Assembly (NCBI GenBank): GCA_964019335.1
Contig: OZ025649.1
Location: 248,001-312,000, forward strand
DNA: 64,000 nt
Direction of reading: 5' to 3'
DNA from: Diplonema japonicum
Taxonomy: Eukaryota; Euglenozoa; Diplonemea; Diplonemida; Diplonemidae
Shown here: one piece after another, positions 1-14,829 of the stretch
Layout: every line of letters begins with the position of its first letter
Position numbering within the stretch: the stretch's first letter is position 1
Program-made: the position numbers and the translations under genes
Notes under the pieces: generated by a model
The model's input: the letters and a program-made list of their open reading frames with translations, nothing else
Told to the model about the DNA's origin: nothing
The model's database searches: none

Positions 1-3000
1 GTGTACTAAGGCAGCGGGCGACAGATGAGCCTTCGAGACTGTGCGAGCACATTGCTGGGTTCCGAGATGAGGCACCCTTCGGTTTCAGCACTGGCCACTT
101 TGCTAAGCAGAGCGAAACAATTAAGGTTACATGCCCTGAAATCCTCGTTTGCAGGACTGCTGTTCTCGACTACTTTGAAGCCCTGCACGAAACCATCCCT
201 GCTGAGAAGGTGATCTTCATGTGGGAAGCAGGTCTTGACAAAGAAGCAGGTGCAACACGTCTCCTGTTCCAATTGTCGCGTTTCGAAGCCTTCCCTCTTG
301 TATCGCCACATGATTACCTCTACAGCAGCAGCGACCCGCACTATCTTATCATGAAGAACTTCCCAGAGTTCAAAGCCTACCGTGACATCGCTTTCTACTT
401 CAAGTACTTCATGAACACAATGCCAGGTGGCTTCCCCTCGATTGGGGAGTACACACAGTACCACGCCCAGCTGCACTGGGACTACGACACCTACAGGAAC
501 AAGTACCTTGTGAAGGCTTTCGGCAGAGCGCTGTCTCCCATCTCTAGGCCTGACAGGCACAGATGGCCGAGCTATGCCATTGCGTCGCGCTTCACGTACC
601 CTCAAGAGGCATACACAGAGGACGACATCTTGCATATCAAGTCACTCCCTTCGTTCGGAGACGTCATGGGCCAGAGAGACAGTGAATTGCTGCTGTCATA
701 CCTTACTGCCCCTTACATCAGGATACCGCTTGTGTTGCACTTCTTTGCGACTGAAGACAGGGTCTCACTGCTGAGAGCACCGTCGATGCAGCAGCTGCTT
801 GACTCGGTGCTGTTCGAACCAGGCAGGTACCAGAAGGTCATGCACACTGACGTGAGCCCCAAGCAGGTCCCGACCGAAAATGATGAACTGCTGGCAACAC
901 CATTCGGGCTGTTGATTAATGAACTGCAGCACTCGCCGGACGGTGTCGTGAAACCTCTCATGCAGCTCCTCAACCTGGCTATCGAGCTTGACTCCGGTAC
1001 TGTCATGAATGCCACCGCTGTCGATGTGATGCTGTACCTTGTGCGTCTCATAAGTCGCGTGTACAACTATTTGTGGTTCCTAATCGCGTTTTCCACAAAG
1101 AACGGTTCCTTCATCGCAGGATGGCAGGACCATGACCTCCGCAGCATCACACCTCTGGGCAAGGAGTGTATCTCGTCATTGAAAGTGTTCCAAAGACAGT
1201 TCCAGCGTGTGCTTGGAGAAAGGCTCTGCCCCATGCTGGAGACATGGACGGCAGAGGCCATGCAGCGCGTGACGGGAACTACTGCAGCTGGCACAACTGC
1301 GGTGAAGGCGACAGCTGAGATCGACGCCATCACAGTGCTTGTGTCAAAACTGCAAGCGCACATCGTGTTGGTGAGAAGGAACTCGCAGATATCTACAAAC
1401 GTTGCCTCCTCCATCCTGTCGAGCATCATCTTTTTGACACTGCGGCACACATGGAACACCAGCAAGCTTATTGTGCCTGAGACGGAGGTGTACGAAGTGA
1501 TGCAACTACAAAGAAGGAGACTCACAAATTATCTGTGCTCAGGCGGTCCGATGGTTTTGACAGAGGTCTTAGACGGTGTCGTCCGTGTCGCCACGTCCAC
1601 CGGCAGCAGGAAACCTCGTCCTGAAGACCCCACACACTCATGGGCCTTTGTTGCTGGTTACGCATCCCTTGGTCGATTCACACACCAGTGTTTGAACCCC
1701 AGGAAACTCGTCCATGCCGAAGGACCTAAACCGGAGCTGATCATTGATACCATGGGCGAGTGGTTTAAGAACAAGAGCGGTGCAGACATCAAATACGACG
1801 AGCGCCTCAAAGGTAAGACATATGGAATTTACTTCTCGGCAGAGTGGTGTCCTCCCTGCAAGCTTTTCACACCGTTGCTTGCAAGGTTCTATGAGAACTA
1901 CAAGAAGACCCATCCAGACTTTGAGATCGTGTTCTGCAGCAGCGACAGGGAACAAGGTGATATGGAGAAGTACTACCAGAAGGAGCATGGCGACTGGTTG
2001 TGCATCCCCTACGACGACTCAGACCGCAGGAAGTCTTTAGAACTACTGTTTGAGAATGACGGGATCCCGGCATTTGTTATCATCGGACCTGACGGGAAGA
2101 TGATCAACAAGGACGGCAGGGACAGAGTCTCTAGGGGGCTGAAGAAGGTGCTGGAGATGGGTTGGGAACGTCCTCCTCTGCCGGACTTCAACGAGGAGCT
2201 GAAAGACGAGGCAGGCGAGGTGGGCGTTCCTAAGATGCACTCTGCAGTGTCTTTCTGTGCGGAGTATGATAAAACGGTAGAGGTGAGCGTCATGACGTAC
2301 CAGTTCACTTTCAAGTCAGGCCATCTGAAGGCACTGCCGTCTACAATTGCGAAAAGCGAAGACGTCGTTTCTGTGTTCTTCGACACACCCAGCAAGCTAC
2401 GCACCATCCAGTGTGCCACTGTAGAAACTGCTGCGAACCGTAACTGGCTGCGTCTTGTAGGCAGGGATCATGACGTGCAATTCTGGAAAAGCGCAGACTC
2501 CAGGCTTGTCCTACCACAGTGTGACAGGGAATACCCAGAAGAGCTTGAGGAAAGCGAGAAGTGGATCCAACCCTTGCTGGACCCCATCAGGAAAAAATCT
2601 ATTGAGTGGATGGAGTACCTAATCTACATGCCTGAGAAGAAGCACGAGGAAGAGGAAGTGGCGGCTTACCTGGAGGCCATCGATTTCTTCAGTGGAGAGA
2701 AGGTTTTCGAGATCTACTGCTTCAAGCATCTCAAGACGGTCCACGTGTACAGCGTGTACTCCTACGGCAGGAGGCACTACAGGTCGCTTATCTACGCATC
2801 TGATTCGAGATACTGCTTGAGGTTCCTCCAACCGGACTCTAGCGACAGGCAAACGGCTAAACCTGCCGTTTTTACTTACGAGGCAGGCGACCTTTCTGAG
2901 AAGATGGAACGCACGAGGGATGCAGTCATCCTGAGACACATTGAGTGCAAGCTGAACAGGGCCGGCTGCGTCGAGCAGTTCATCCCTGCAAGACTGTTGT

Positions 3001-6000
3001 ACGGACTTCTCCCGCAGTGTTTGCTGAACACACATTTGTTCTGGCAAGATTCCCAGGACTGCCTGAGAGGTTACCCCATTCAGGAAGGCAAGTCTAAACC
3101 CCTCCACTTGCTCTTCGTGCAGTTGCGCGACGTGAACTTTAAGCCCCTACACGAGTCTTTTACCACTGCCAGGGTCATCAGATACGCTGAGGCCGCAAGT
3201 TGCCCAAGAACCAAAGACAGGAAGAAGCTGAGGGAGAAGGCTCAGGCGGCTGACCTTCCCGACATGGAAGAGGTGGAGATGATCAGAACGTCTACCATGG
3301 CAAGCGATCAGCTAGCACGGGAAATGACTGACGACTTCGGCAGGCAGACGTCGTCGTTCAACATGGACGGGGAAAACGAAAACAAACCGAAGCCGTCCGC
3401 ACAAGCGGAGGACCAGGACCTGCTTCTTCTGAACTTACTCCATGCCAGGGAGGGCACTCCACTCTACAGTCTAGCACAGTTGCTGACACGCATGGAGGAC
3501 CTGAGTCATATCCTGGTTTGGACGAACGACCTCAGCTTGAAGGACGGGCAGCCAATCGATTTGACATGGGTGCACATGCCAAGACTGAAACTGTCGTTCA
3601 AGGGAAGAGCCACTGCACAGGGAACCATCCTCACGTCCTTGGACCACGCGCACTTGTACGTCTCAAACTTCAGGAACGAGCTAACCGTGAAGCTTATCCA
3701 AGGCGCGCCACACTCGCTGCTGCTCCAAGACGTTAACGGCGAGATGTCAGTCTTGGTCCCAGCCTTCGGTCTGGTGCGACCAAGCATCACAGACAACCCT
3801 TTCACTACGGATCTCATCATTAACAGAGCCGACGAGGCGTGGCTTAACAACTGCGACACACGCTACTTCTTATATCCTGTTCACGTATCGTTGTCGTTCT
3901 TGCTTACACCTACATTGGCTTCTTCCCTGTACCTGCTGCTCATCAGATTCTTAGGTAGATTGTACGATGACTCCTTCCGTCTTGCAGGGACTGTCGGCAC
4001 TGATGCGTCCCTTACCACACAGGAGGCACAGATCTTCGATCTCATCGGCACAGTGCAGGACGTCCACCCTGAAGCTCACGCATGCAGGGCAAGAATCAGT
4101 CTCCAGACTGTTGACTCTCCTTTGGAACTCAAGTGGTACGTTCCTTCTGAGGTCTTCGACTACCTGATGAAGCGAAGCAAGGTCGCTGCGACATGCAGAC
4201 TTAGTCAACAGGAAGAGTCTCTCCTCATGTGGATCACTGACGTAACTACTAAAAAGATGGCCATCATGCAGGAGCACATCAAACGTGACAAAGGCCCTTG
4301 GTCTATGGTTACGAACAGAGTGCAGTCGGGATTCACCGCCGTGCTTGAAGGAACCGTCAACGAACGCCGTCTCGTGAAGGGGTTCATCAACGGTGTCCAG
4401 AGGGCACTGCGTGAGGAGCTGGGGTTAAGATGCCCATTCAATGAAATGGTGCGCGTCTGCAGGATGTACATTTTGCATCAAGGGGACATCGAGATGTGCA
4501 AACGTGAGTTTGTGAAGTGTCTCCTTGCTAATCATGTACGGTACGTCAAAGCCGAGGAAGAGGGCGTGTCTACTGCACAGGTGGAGGTGCCTCCCCTTGG
4601 GAAAGATCCTTACTTCAACTTTGAAGCTCACTACGAGAACCTGAAGGAACCCAAGCCGGTGCGTATCACGGGTCACACCTTTGCAAGGCAGATCAGAGGC
4701 TTCGACGTTCTCAGCCGCATCAGAGACACCCAAGCAGTTTGGGTTTCCGAGCAGCGTGTCGACATCTGCGGTAACTCGAGGCCATCAACCTCCTTCCTCT
4801 TCTTCATGGAGCTGCTAACCGGCGAGACTGTTGTCAAGCTGCGCAAGGAGACACTTGAAGGAAAGTGTTTGGTGTGGTTGTTGATGCCGTACTGCTACTA
4901 CTGCAAGGAGCCGAAGGACAGGAAGTGGGATGTGCAGAAATACCTTATCGCGGCGCTCCAGGCCATTAAGCATGACCCCAACCTGCTGGAAAAACTGCCA
5001 TTGTGGGCACCCGACAGGAAGGATAGAGAAATAAGGTCATGCAGAAACTGGAACGACAGTGTGGTGGCCTTCGCTGCCTTTATGCGCGACTTCCAGTGGA
5101 AGCTGCAAGAGGCCTTCAAGGAAGGAACTCTCTTGAAGCCTGCTGACCCGAATGAACAAAGGAAAATCCCCGAGTTCAGGAAATCCATCGATGTGGTGCT
5201 GAAGCCTGCGGAACGTAAGAACAAAAACACTGCTCTCCTTCAAACATCATGCCTCCCCTCTCTCAGCGACTCTGCGTGCAGGTCTCGCAGGCTCAACCCC
5301 GTCATGCTCAGAGACGAGATGGAGGTGTCCTTGATATGCGAGCCAGACCAGCTTGCTTCCTTCGCCGGCATGCCTCTTGGTATTGTTCCTGAAATGCTTC
5401 AGAACATCGAGACGCTGGCGAGGAAGCAGAGAGGGCTGTCTGAAGTCGTCGGGCAACTGCCGTTCGATGTTGCCAAGCATCCCTCGAGCCATAGTGAGGT
5501 TGCGCAGCTAATGCTTGACAGGCTCCACGACGACATGGCTGCCTATGCTAGCAAGGTGAACAGCGAGGAAATCAGTGTCCTGAAGGACCTTGGTGTAGCA
5601 TCGCAGCTGAGGAACATCGTTACAAACCACACGACTGTAAATAACATCATCGACAGGCTGCTGCTGCTGAAGAACAAAGTGGCCAAACTTCACAGTGCCG
5701 ACACCGATTTCCTTGAGAAAGCAATCCCAATGCTCCTGGAGAGGGCAAATAACGTGTCTGCCGACCAGACCGACTCAGCAGCCCTTGCTTTCCAGTTACG
5801 TAGGTTCAGCAAACTGGAAGTTGATATGTGGCTGGAGTATCTCCTTGGGTCTCTCATCAGCTCGGACCTGAAGGGCGACCTGACCAAGCTCAACCCGTTC
5901 CTAACCGACGAGGCTGTGGAAGAGGTCACACAACTAACTATCCTGACAGTCTTGGTGACAAGCAGGGTGGGCCATGCGAATAAAGCACGTGAGGAGCTCA

Positions 6001-9000
6001 GTGGCATTGTGGAGCTGTTGGAGAGCATCAAGGAGCACCAGGATGACATGATCGTGGCGGGATCTGCACAGGAAGAGAAACTCCTTGCTAGGCTTGCGGC
6101 ACTGCAGCAGAAGAACGGTGCTGTAGCGCGAACCCTGACCATGTCGCGCAACTACCTGTCGAAAGAAAAAGCCGACACTTACCTGTTCGACCCACGGTTC
6201 ATGCTATTCGAATTCACGTGGAATATTGTGCTGAGATCTTCGCAGATCACAATGGTCAACAACTTCGTCGCTTCTCTGAAGGCGGGCAGAAGCCATGTCA
6301 AGCAGATGATCATGGGTGCCGGGAAAACCACTGTTGTGGGTCCGCTTGTTGTGCTCATGTCTGCTGACGGCAATGCGCTTTTGATGCAAGTTGTACCGCC
6401 TTCGCTTCTAGACTTCTCGCGTGGAGTCCTCAGATCGACATTTGCCTGTCTCATCCCTAAGCAGATCTACAGCTTCGTGTGCGACCGTACAGCAGAGATC
6501 GACGCCCAAGTAGTGAGCAAGTTCCGCCGTGCTGCACGTGCAAGAGGTGTTGTTGTCACCACACCATCGTCCCTGAAGAGTATCTACTTGAAATTCATTG
6601 AGGGCTTAGAGAGGATCGAGGACAAAGCCCGTCCCCCGCCTCCGCCAGAACACGAAACTGAGACCAGGGATCTGAAGAACCTCCTAACTCTGTGGAGAGA
6701 CCGTGGTGTGCTTGTCATGGACGAAGTCGACTTGCTGCTTCACCCGTTGAAATCCGAACTCAACTTCCCCATCGGGGAAAAACACGATCTGCCGCTGGCA
6801 CCTGTAAGATGGAGGCTGCCTATCCATCTCCTTGACGCTGTATACCACCACAAACTGGGCAGGATCTCTGTTGCTTTCAAGGATTCTCCCAAAGCGAAAA
6901 AGATCCTTGCTGATCTTGATGCAATTCTGATGCACGGTTTTGAAAATCGTGCCCTGCAAGACACCCCTCACGTCATCTTGTTGAACTTGGAGTTCTACAC
7001 ATCAAAGATCAAGCCCATTATGGCTAGGTGGCTACACCTGTGGCTTGAGTCCCATCACAACACCGCTCTCAGCGAGGAGGACACGGTCACCTACTTGAGC
7101 AACCCCGAGAAGCGTGTGCTGATGAAGAGCTACGTCGAGGCGAAGGTACCTAAACACGACATTCAGTTGCTGAACTTAGGTTACGACTGGTTGCATGCAT
7201 TCCTTCCCCACGTCTTGCAGAAGATTGATCGTGTGTCTTTCGGTATCATGACACCCTTCGACATTGAGAGGGCTCTTGAAGATAACCCGCAGATGCCCAG
7301 GTCTAGGATCAAGCTTGCCATTCCTTTCATCGGTAAGGACTTGCCCAGCCAGAGCAGCGAGTTCGCACACCCTGACGTTGTCATCGGGCTGTCTGTTTTG
7401 GCATACAGGTATGAGGGCCTGCGTGAGAGCGACTTCAACGATGTGCTGAAGCAGGTGCAGTCCAGCGTGGAGAAAGAGGTTGGAAAGTACTCGCAGAGAA
7501 AGACAAACAAGATGTACGAACGTTGGATCGAGGCGGCGAACGGAAAGCTCATGCAGCGCTTCGACTACCAAAAGGGGTCAGGGAGGGAGATGGAAGAGGT
7601 CGACACAGACTTGGTCAGGTCCAACTCTTACGAAGACCGCATCAACCCTGCTAAGGCCCATGGCATCGCGCTGGCTGCTTATGCAGGTGTGGTCGCCATG
7701 GTGAGTGACGCTTTGTTTGTTGAGGTGGTTCCCTTGAGGAAGCTGAAACAGAGCAACCGCGAAGAGGTCGACAAGCTATTCAAGCTCTTGAGGCTTACAC
7801 CTGAAGTCATCCACTGGTTCCTTGAAGAGATCATCTTCCCAGAGTACATGAGGCACCAAATCACAAAACTGTCTGCATCTGGTCAAGAGCTCGGTAGCAA
7901 TGTCATCTTCAAGTCGAGGATCGGGTTCTCTGGTACACCTAGCGACTTGCTTCCTGTGGAACTTGGTCGTTGTGACTACGAAAAGTGCACTGACGGTCAG
8001 CTTATCCACACATTGGCTAGCACAAGTACTGTGTCCTACCACTTGCTTGATAAGGGTTGGACTGTGCAGAGCGTGCTACAGGGTATCGCTTCACAGCAGC
8101 CTCCTTTCCATGCTCTAATTGACACCGGCGCCCTCATCACAGGCATGAGCAACCTGGAGGTGGCGCAGTTTTTCATGTCTGAGGGCAGGATGCCACAAAT
8201 GGAGGGTTGTGTGTTCCTTGATGAGCTGGACAGGAAGATGATCTTGGTGAGAGCAACAGGCAGAGTCATCAAGCTCGAGGAGTGCGGTATCCCCAAGTTG
8301 AAGAGGTTTACCTTCTACGACCAAGTGCACACTACCGGGTTGGACGTTTCGCATACGCCAAATGCGCAGGCTGCTTTGACGCTGGGCAAAGATATGACCT
8401 TCAGAGACTTCGCGCAGGGAGCTTACAGAATGCGAGGCATCGGAACGGGGCAGACTGTCGACCTCATCATCATCCCGGAAGTGTACGATCTCATGATCAG
8501 AGAGCTCGCACTGGCAGGGATGACAGTGCCGCACAACCCGCCACCTGACTCTGCGATGTGTTTAGAGGATGAGATCACCAAGCAAGTGTTGGTCGCGACT
8601 GTTGCATGGCTTATGGTGAATTCGATGAGGACGGAGAAGCTGCAGTACAACCAGCTCTGTATCCAGAAGATCGCCAACGTGTACCGCAAGTACGCCTTCA
8701 ATGTGCTGATGGACAACGACAGAGAGTTCTCGCTCACTTCTGGGGTCATGCCGAAGAAGTACACCCTGCAAGCCCTCAACATCTACAGAGAACCCATCGA
8801 TTTCAACCTCCCTGACGTGGTGCCTCAGGATGTGCTGTTCTCCGATGTCCTGCAAGGAATGGTCGACCATGAAGACCCTCCGCACAAGGAGTTCATCCCG
8901 CAGTCGGACTGGCCGGTCATCAACAAGGTTATCAGTGAGGTCAAGAAAGAGAAGGCCAAGCACCAAGAAAACCACGATGTGCAGATGGTCCAAGAACAGG

Positions 9001-12000
9001 AGGAGGAGAAGGAAGAAGAAGAAGAGAAGGAAGAAGAGAAAGAGATCGAGATCGAGAAGTACATTGACCTTGTCTATTCGCGCGACGGAGAGGAGCCTAC
9101 CCCATGGTCCGTGGAGCTGCTGAAATCCAAAGACGACGCGATGCAGTTCTACCCCATGACGGAGTTCAAGCTGTACAGGAGGAGGAACGTGACATTCCCC
9201 GACACGCTCATGACGTCCAAGAACTTCTTCGACACAAGGTGGGGTGGCGAAAGGCGTATCAAGAACGTGATCTGCGTGATGGACTGGATTCCCGACATCG
9301 CCAACATACCTATCAAGGACAGGCCCAGCCGCGACTTCGGCGAGCTGGAGGGCACACAGTTCCAGGAAACGATTAAGCTGTTCTCCCAAGACAGCAAGTG
9401 CGACCTCGGCCTTGCGTGCGAGCTGTTCAAAATTGCCCTCGGCATCATTCCAAAGCCGAAAGAGGTTCTGGACGAGGTCATGGGCGGACAGGAGATCTTG
9501 CCAATGGAAGGAGCTCTTGCAGCTTTGAAGAGCAACACTCTGAGGTCGGAGCAGAACAACCGGTACTCTGTTGCCCTAGCTTTATGCGAGGCTGAGACGA
9601 TCAGGAGGATCATGCACGTGAAGGGAAGGAGCGGCGAGTCACTGCTTGCGTCGTCCCCCAACACTGCTGTATCCTTGCGATGCGTTCCTTCAGGTGGCGT
9701 GTTGCTAGACAAGACGGCAAACTTCCCCCAAGAACCGAAGAAGAGAACCTACCAGACCGACAAGTCCCAGGTGTGCTTCAGGTACTTCGATGGTGAGATG
9801 CAATATGACGATAGCCAGCTGAACTTGTTGCTGCGTTCTTTGCACGCTTCTCCTCCTTCGCAAAGGCTGGTGTTCTTCCAGCAAGTGGTAGGCTGCAGAA
9901 GAAGAGGCACTGTGTCGAGGTGGGACGCAACACCACTCAGTAAGGTGTGCAGGCTGCGTGATTCCTACGCCTTGCTGCACCAGCGTGCACTGGGTACCTG
10001 CATGTGTCGTGAGATCGAGAAGAGAGATCTATCCCTGGGCGAAGCGTTCACGTGCTTTAACAAATCAGGCTCCGGTGTGCTGTTGCCAAGTGAAGTGTGG
10101 GGTGCCCTGATGTGGCTAAACATCCAGGTTTCCTCGACACAGGTGCTTGAGTTCATTCAGGCCGCTGATACCATTGGTGACGGCAACCTGGCATACCCCG
10201 ACTTCCTGGCCATCACGACAGGAAGACAGGACGAGGAGGATCTCCCTGATGACGGTGAGGGTAAAAACTTGCCTGTTGTTGATCCGCTTGGCGAGGACCA
10301 GTTGAGGAATGAGGCAACGGCGATGCGTGCCAAGACTCAGCAGGACAACCTTGAGGCCATGACACTAGAGGAAGAAGCTGACCGTGCTGCAGAGAAGAAG
10401 GTCTTTGAAGCTGAAGATGCAGCCTTCAAGGCGGCGGGACTCACGCCGAACCCACACTTCGTGGAAGCAACGAACTCCATCATGTTCGACTTCAACAGCG
10501 AAGCGCTTCCGCGTCACGTCCTGGCGTATGGCAGAGCCTTCCCAGTGAAGGAAAAGTTCGTGAACAAAGACCTGAAGGAAGAGAACCATCACGTTGGTTG
10601 GGATCTAGGTGCAGAATCGTTCTTGAAGGTGCCCCTTCGTTTGGTGGAGAAGCAGAGCGAGAAGATAGAAGAGGTGGACTACGGCAGCGACTCAGACGAT
10701 GGGATGGACGAGGTGCCAGCTACCTTCCTGCTCCATGCCCCACATGCTGTGGGCTTTGAAGGCATATACACGATCTCAGAAGATTCCGTGGCTGATCCCT
10801 CGTTGCCTCCGACATGGATCAACAACGATAAATACCTGTTCCTTGCGTCAGGCGGGTCGTGGATGATAGGTACTGGTATTGAAGCAAAAGAATCGAATTC
10901 GGGTAGGATTCAATCTGTTCACAAGAGCTTCGGTCTGCTACCACACAAGATCAAAGAATGGAAGAGAGCTGAGGGCGCAGGGAACGACTCCATTTGGGAC
11001 GAAGACGAAGACATCTTCTTCTGCACAGCTATCACAGAAGAGATCCCCATCGCCAAGACTCTTGAGTTTGCGGTTACAGGTGCACCCGATGTCATCAGCA
11101 CGCAAATCAACGGCATCTTCACGAGGTTCACGCCCTCGGCGGAGGAGGTGAGCCGTGAGATTGAGTACAAGTACGTGCGTGCTAACGGTGGTTCCACTGT
11201 GTTCTTCCAGCACGGTAGATGGAAACTGATTGACAGCCTGAGCACAAATACGCACCTCTTCTCGAACACAACACTGGTTGGTGAGTGGCGTGCCGACCTT
11301 AACCATGACAAGGATTTCAGGGCTAAGGGTCGCCCGTACCCACGCATCTACGTTTCGCGTGAGCAAAAGGACGAAGAAACTATTGCAGCGTTCAGGGAGA
11401 ACCTCGTTCCTGAGGTGAAGACGGGCTTCAGAGATTGGTCCTTCACGTGTGCCATTCGCTTCCCCACAAGGCGTGCTCTATCCGAGGTTTGTCTTGCACG
11501 AGTGTCACCTGGTCTGGTTGTTCTCATCTCTCATGAGGGTGTCATCAGGTGCTCCACCGAAGAGAAGGTCAAGCTCACTGCCAGAAAGAACGAGGATGGT
11601 GACAGCGGGCGCAACAAGGTTGTTGGCTTCATGGGCTTCTCTGCTGACGCGATGGCAGGCTTCGGTGGATATGGAAAGGACTATGAAGAGCAGGCCACAA
11701 CCAACGAGTACGGGGGTAACAACTACGGGTGGTCGTCGTTCTGGGACATCTGGGGCGAGGCGAAGAAGGCTCAGGAAACCGAGACGGAGCTTGACCCTGA
11801 GGAGGTCAAGGAAATGCTCGGGCTCCTTGCGGAGATGGACCCTGACTTGCTTTGCAGCGATCTTATGAAAGAGTATGCCAAGAAGGCAAAGGATGAGAAG
11901 GCAGCCAACAAGCACAAGCGTGACTTGAAAAAGAAGGAGGACGAAGATGAGAGCGAAGATGAGAAAGAGGAAGACGAGAGCGATCTGTCTGAGGAGGACA

Positions 12001-14269
12001 TGGAGATTGATGAAGTGCACGCTACACGTGTGGCGTTGGATGACGGCGACTGGCACATCGTGACGGTGGCAATTAGTGAGAAGGAGGCACTTGGCATTAC
12101 TGACGAAGAGGTGCTGCCGCTCAAGGAAAGAATGCACCGTGCTGTCAAGGACTGGAGGAACGACAAGAAAAACGGTGATGGCGGAATGGTTCCTGAAAAT
12201 GTAACGTTCCTACTGAATGAATTCACGTCTGGACAGAAGACAAGCGACAAGCACGATCTTCTAAGCTACGGCTACACGGGGCTCAGACACAGATTCCTGG
12301 CCACCGACAGAACCCCAGCGGATCTGTACTGGGACAGAGCTGAGAAGGACATTGTGATCGACAACAAGGGGAAATCCATTCATATTGCGAAGGTCACGCA
12401 GAATTCTTTCCACACCTGCCTTGCGAGTTTCGGCATCTCAGCTGGAAGGATGCAGTGGGAGATCAAGCCCGAAAAGTACTGCTCGAACGTGAAATTTGGT
12501 GTCTGCACTGAGGACATCCTGCTCTACGTATGCAACCATCACCACAACCACCTCACTACAGGAAAACATGTACAACACTGACAATGATGCTTCAAAGAAG
12601 GCGCTCATCTGGTACAATGGTGGATACATCTTTAAGGGCCTCACGAACAGCGACTCTTGCTACGATTCGGATAAATATACGTATGTAGTTACATCACTCG
12701 CAGTCACCTTTCTCAGGTTCAGCACAAAGAACACACTGAGGTTCAAGCTCAACATGACTGAGCGTGTTCTAGAGCTTTACAAGGATGATGTTAAAGTGCA
12801 CGAAGTCCGCGACCTGCCGGAAGGAGTGAAGGTATGCTGTCTGCCTTTTGGTAGCTCACAACATTACAGTTGTTCCCCTTCGCTTGCTTCGAGAACCAGC
12901 GTGAGGGCTGCACCATCAAACCGATCAGGCCCGATGCCAATGACGACGACAACAACGTTGTGACTGTCATGAAGGCTTTCATCGACGGCATGAAGGTGGA
13001 GGTTGAAAAGCAGCCTCGTATCCCTCCCACTAGACTGACCATCGAACACGGGTTCCAGCTCTTTGGTGGCGACAAGGTCAGTGCGTTGCATATGAACGGT
13101 GGTGTCTTGAAGGATCTTGAAGTGAAGATTGGTGTGCACCAAGAAGCAGAGATCCAGGTATGGAAGGAGACAATCACGTCACCAACACACAGTCCACACA
13201 CACTACTATCGTCCAAGAGTTCAAGAGACTGGAAGAAGAAAAGGAAACCAACTCCGAATTACTCCGCAAGAAGCAGGCCAAGGAGAAAGAGGCCATGACA
13301 CGCGGTGGAGAGAACGACCCTGACGCAGAGGACGACGAGGGGGCTGTGAAGAGAAGGAACAAGCTCATCGTTGCGAATCCGAAAGACGACAAAGCACGCA
13401 AGGCGAGGATGACGGCGCTGCAACGCTGGAGACGCCAAATCGTGGGCGACGACAAGGTGAAGGGCAAGGAGAGAGAAGATAAGATGATCATGGAGAAGTT
13501 GCAGAAGGTGTTGGACATGAAACTTCAGCAGGTCGACGAGGAATACGAAGTAAAGAAGAAGCCGATCGAGAGGCAGATGGAAGTTCTGCAGCTGGAGCGC
13601 GACCATGCGTCGAACCAAGGGCTCTCGACCACAGCAATCGATGAGAAGATCGAGTCGTACCAACACAGGATCACCATCATGGACAAGCAGAGACAGCTCA
13701 ACAAGCAACCAATCATGGAGAAGAAGGACATGGTCACTCTGAAGTACGTGCACATTGGAAACGAACATGAAACGGACCGCGACTACCAATCGTGCAGGCT
13801 AAAACAGCAGATTGTGCAACACAAAGACTCGAAGCTTGCCTTCCAGTCGGATATCAAAACGACAAACATTAGGTTTCAGATGCAACAGCTGCAGCGGCAG
13901 CTCAACAATTTGCTGTCAGGGTCGCCTGACTGGGAGCGTATTTCTCACCAAATTGCGGCACTGGAAGCAAAAGAAAAGAGGCTGCAATCACAGTCCCAGA
14001 AAGAGAGGTTGAAATACGGGAAGCTTTCGCAAGCTCTGGCCAAGGAACTGGATAAACTGGCCATCTCGAAAGAGAAAGCAGAGCGCGAGAGGAAACGAAA
14101 GGAGGAGGAGAAGCAGAAGGCGGAACAAGGCTTCTCTTCTGACGAGGACTCCGACTCGGATAACGACTTCTCTTTCTTCAGACGACGCACTCCAGAGGAA
14201 CAGCGACGCAGGGCGAAGAAGCGACAAGAGAAGAAGGACAAGGTCAAGGCACTTTACTCTGTTGTGTGA
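1..14269 (+). CDS. Giant multidomain protein, 5' partial: thioredoxin-like, DUF3638/DUF3645, EF-hand, SPRY
   Basis: Exons are <1-12527, 12562-12831, 12870-13157 and 13193-14269 (stop TGA). The frame is open from base 3, so the true start lies left of the window; 4,719 residues are visible and residue numbers here count from base 3. A nucleoredoxin/tryparedoxin-like thioredoxin domain carries WCPPC at residues 615-619. A DUF3638-type NTPase region has a Walker A-like MGAGKTT (from residue 2104), a DEVD Walker B-like motif near 2240 and, further on, an HPDVVIGLSVLAYRYEGL block typical of DUF3645. A helicase-like YRMRGIGTGQ motif follows at about nt 8430-8460. An EF-hand pair lies near residues 3345-3410. 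A SPRY/B30.2-like region spans the first intron, and the C terminus is a highly charged coiled coil. Proteins of the DUF3638 family are large and of unclear function. The three introns are 34, 38 and 35 nt, all phase 0. The coding call is secure; cellular role is unknown. Confidence 0.93.
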
Positions 14270-14829
14270 GTGTGAAGACAAAAATGTTTGAAAGAGAAAA
14301 GAAAGAACAAAAATTAAAAAAAAGGGAACAAATGATAACAATGAAATTTTATCCCCCCCCCTTCCTTCCTTCCTTCCTTCCTTCCCCCCTTTCCCCCGAC
14401 GCGATTGAGCGACGTACCAATAACAGAAAGTTTATCTGTACCAACGTGTTCCCCTTTTTATTTCAAGCACGCTTTATCCCTATTTCCTTATTCGTACCGA
14501 TTAACAAGAGGGGTAAGTGGCTCGTTCCTTTCCTTTCCCCCCTCCCCGGTTCTTGTAGCCGGGGTGCCCCTTGATACTGTTTTTTTTTTCTCCCTCTTGC
14601 CATGTTGCTTTTTCCTTCTTCACGGCGCATGTCCCCCTAAATGAATCCCCCGTACTTTTAGTCTCAACTTTACCCTAGCCTTACTCCTTTACTCTTTGCA
14701 CTTTAGTTCCTCTCAACATTTTTTTTTAAACACATTTATGGTTTTTGGGCGGGTTATTTTTCTCTTTTTTTATTACTTTACTATTGGGCATTCACCTTGA
14801 CTCCCCACCACAGGCAGCCGCCAAATGTG
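14270..14829 (+). other. Intergenic spacer with (TTCC)n tract and trans-splice-like acceptor
   Basis: No gene is seen. The spacer holds a C-run and a short TTCC microsatellite at about 14352-14396, several T-runs, and a pyrimidine-rich stretch ending in CCACCACAG at 14813. That AG lies 16 nt before the next ATG and is the likely spliced-leader acceptor. Confidence 0.55.

Noticed and set aside
14797-14829. Extended start for the LRR-RRM protein
   Set aside because: The first codon there is TTG, and an acceptor AG lies between it and the ATG at 14830.
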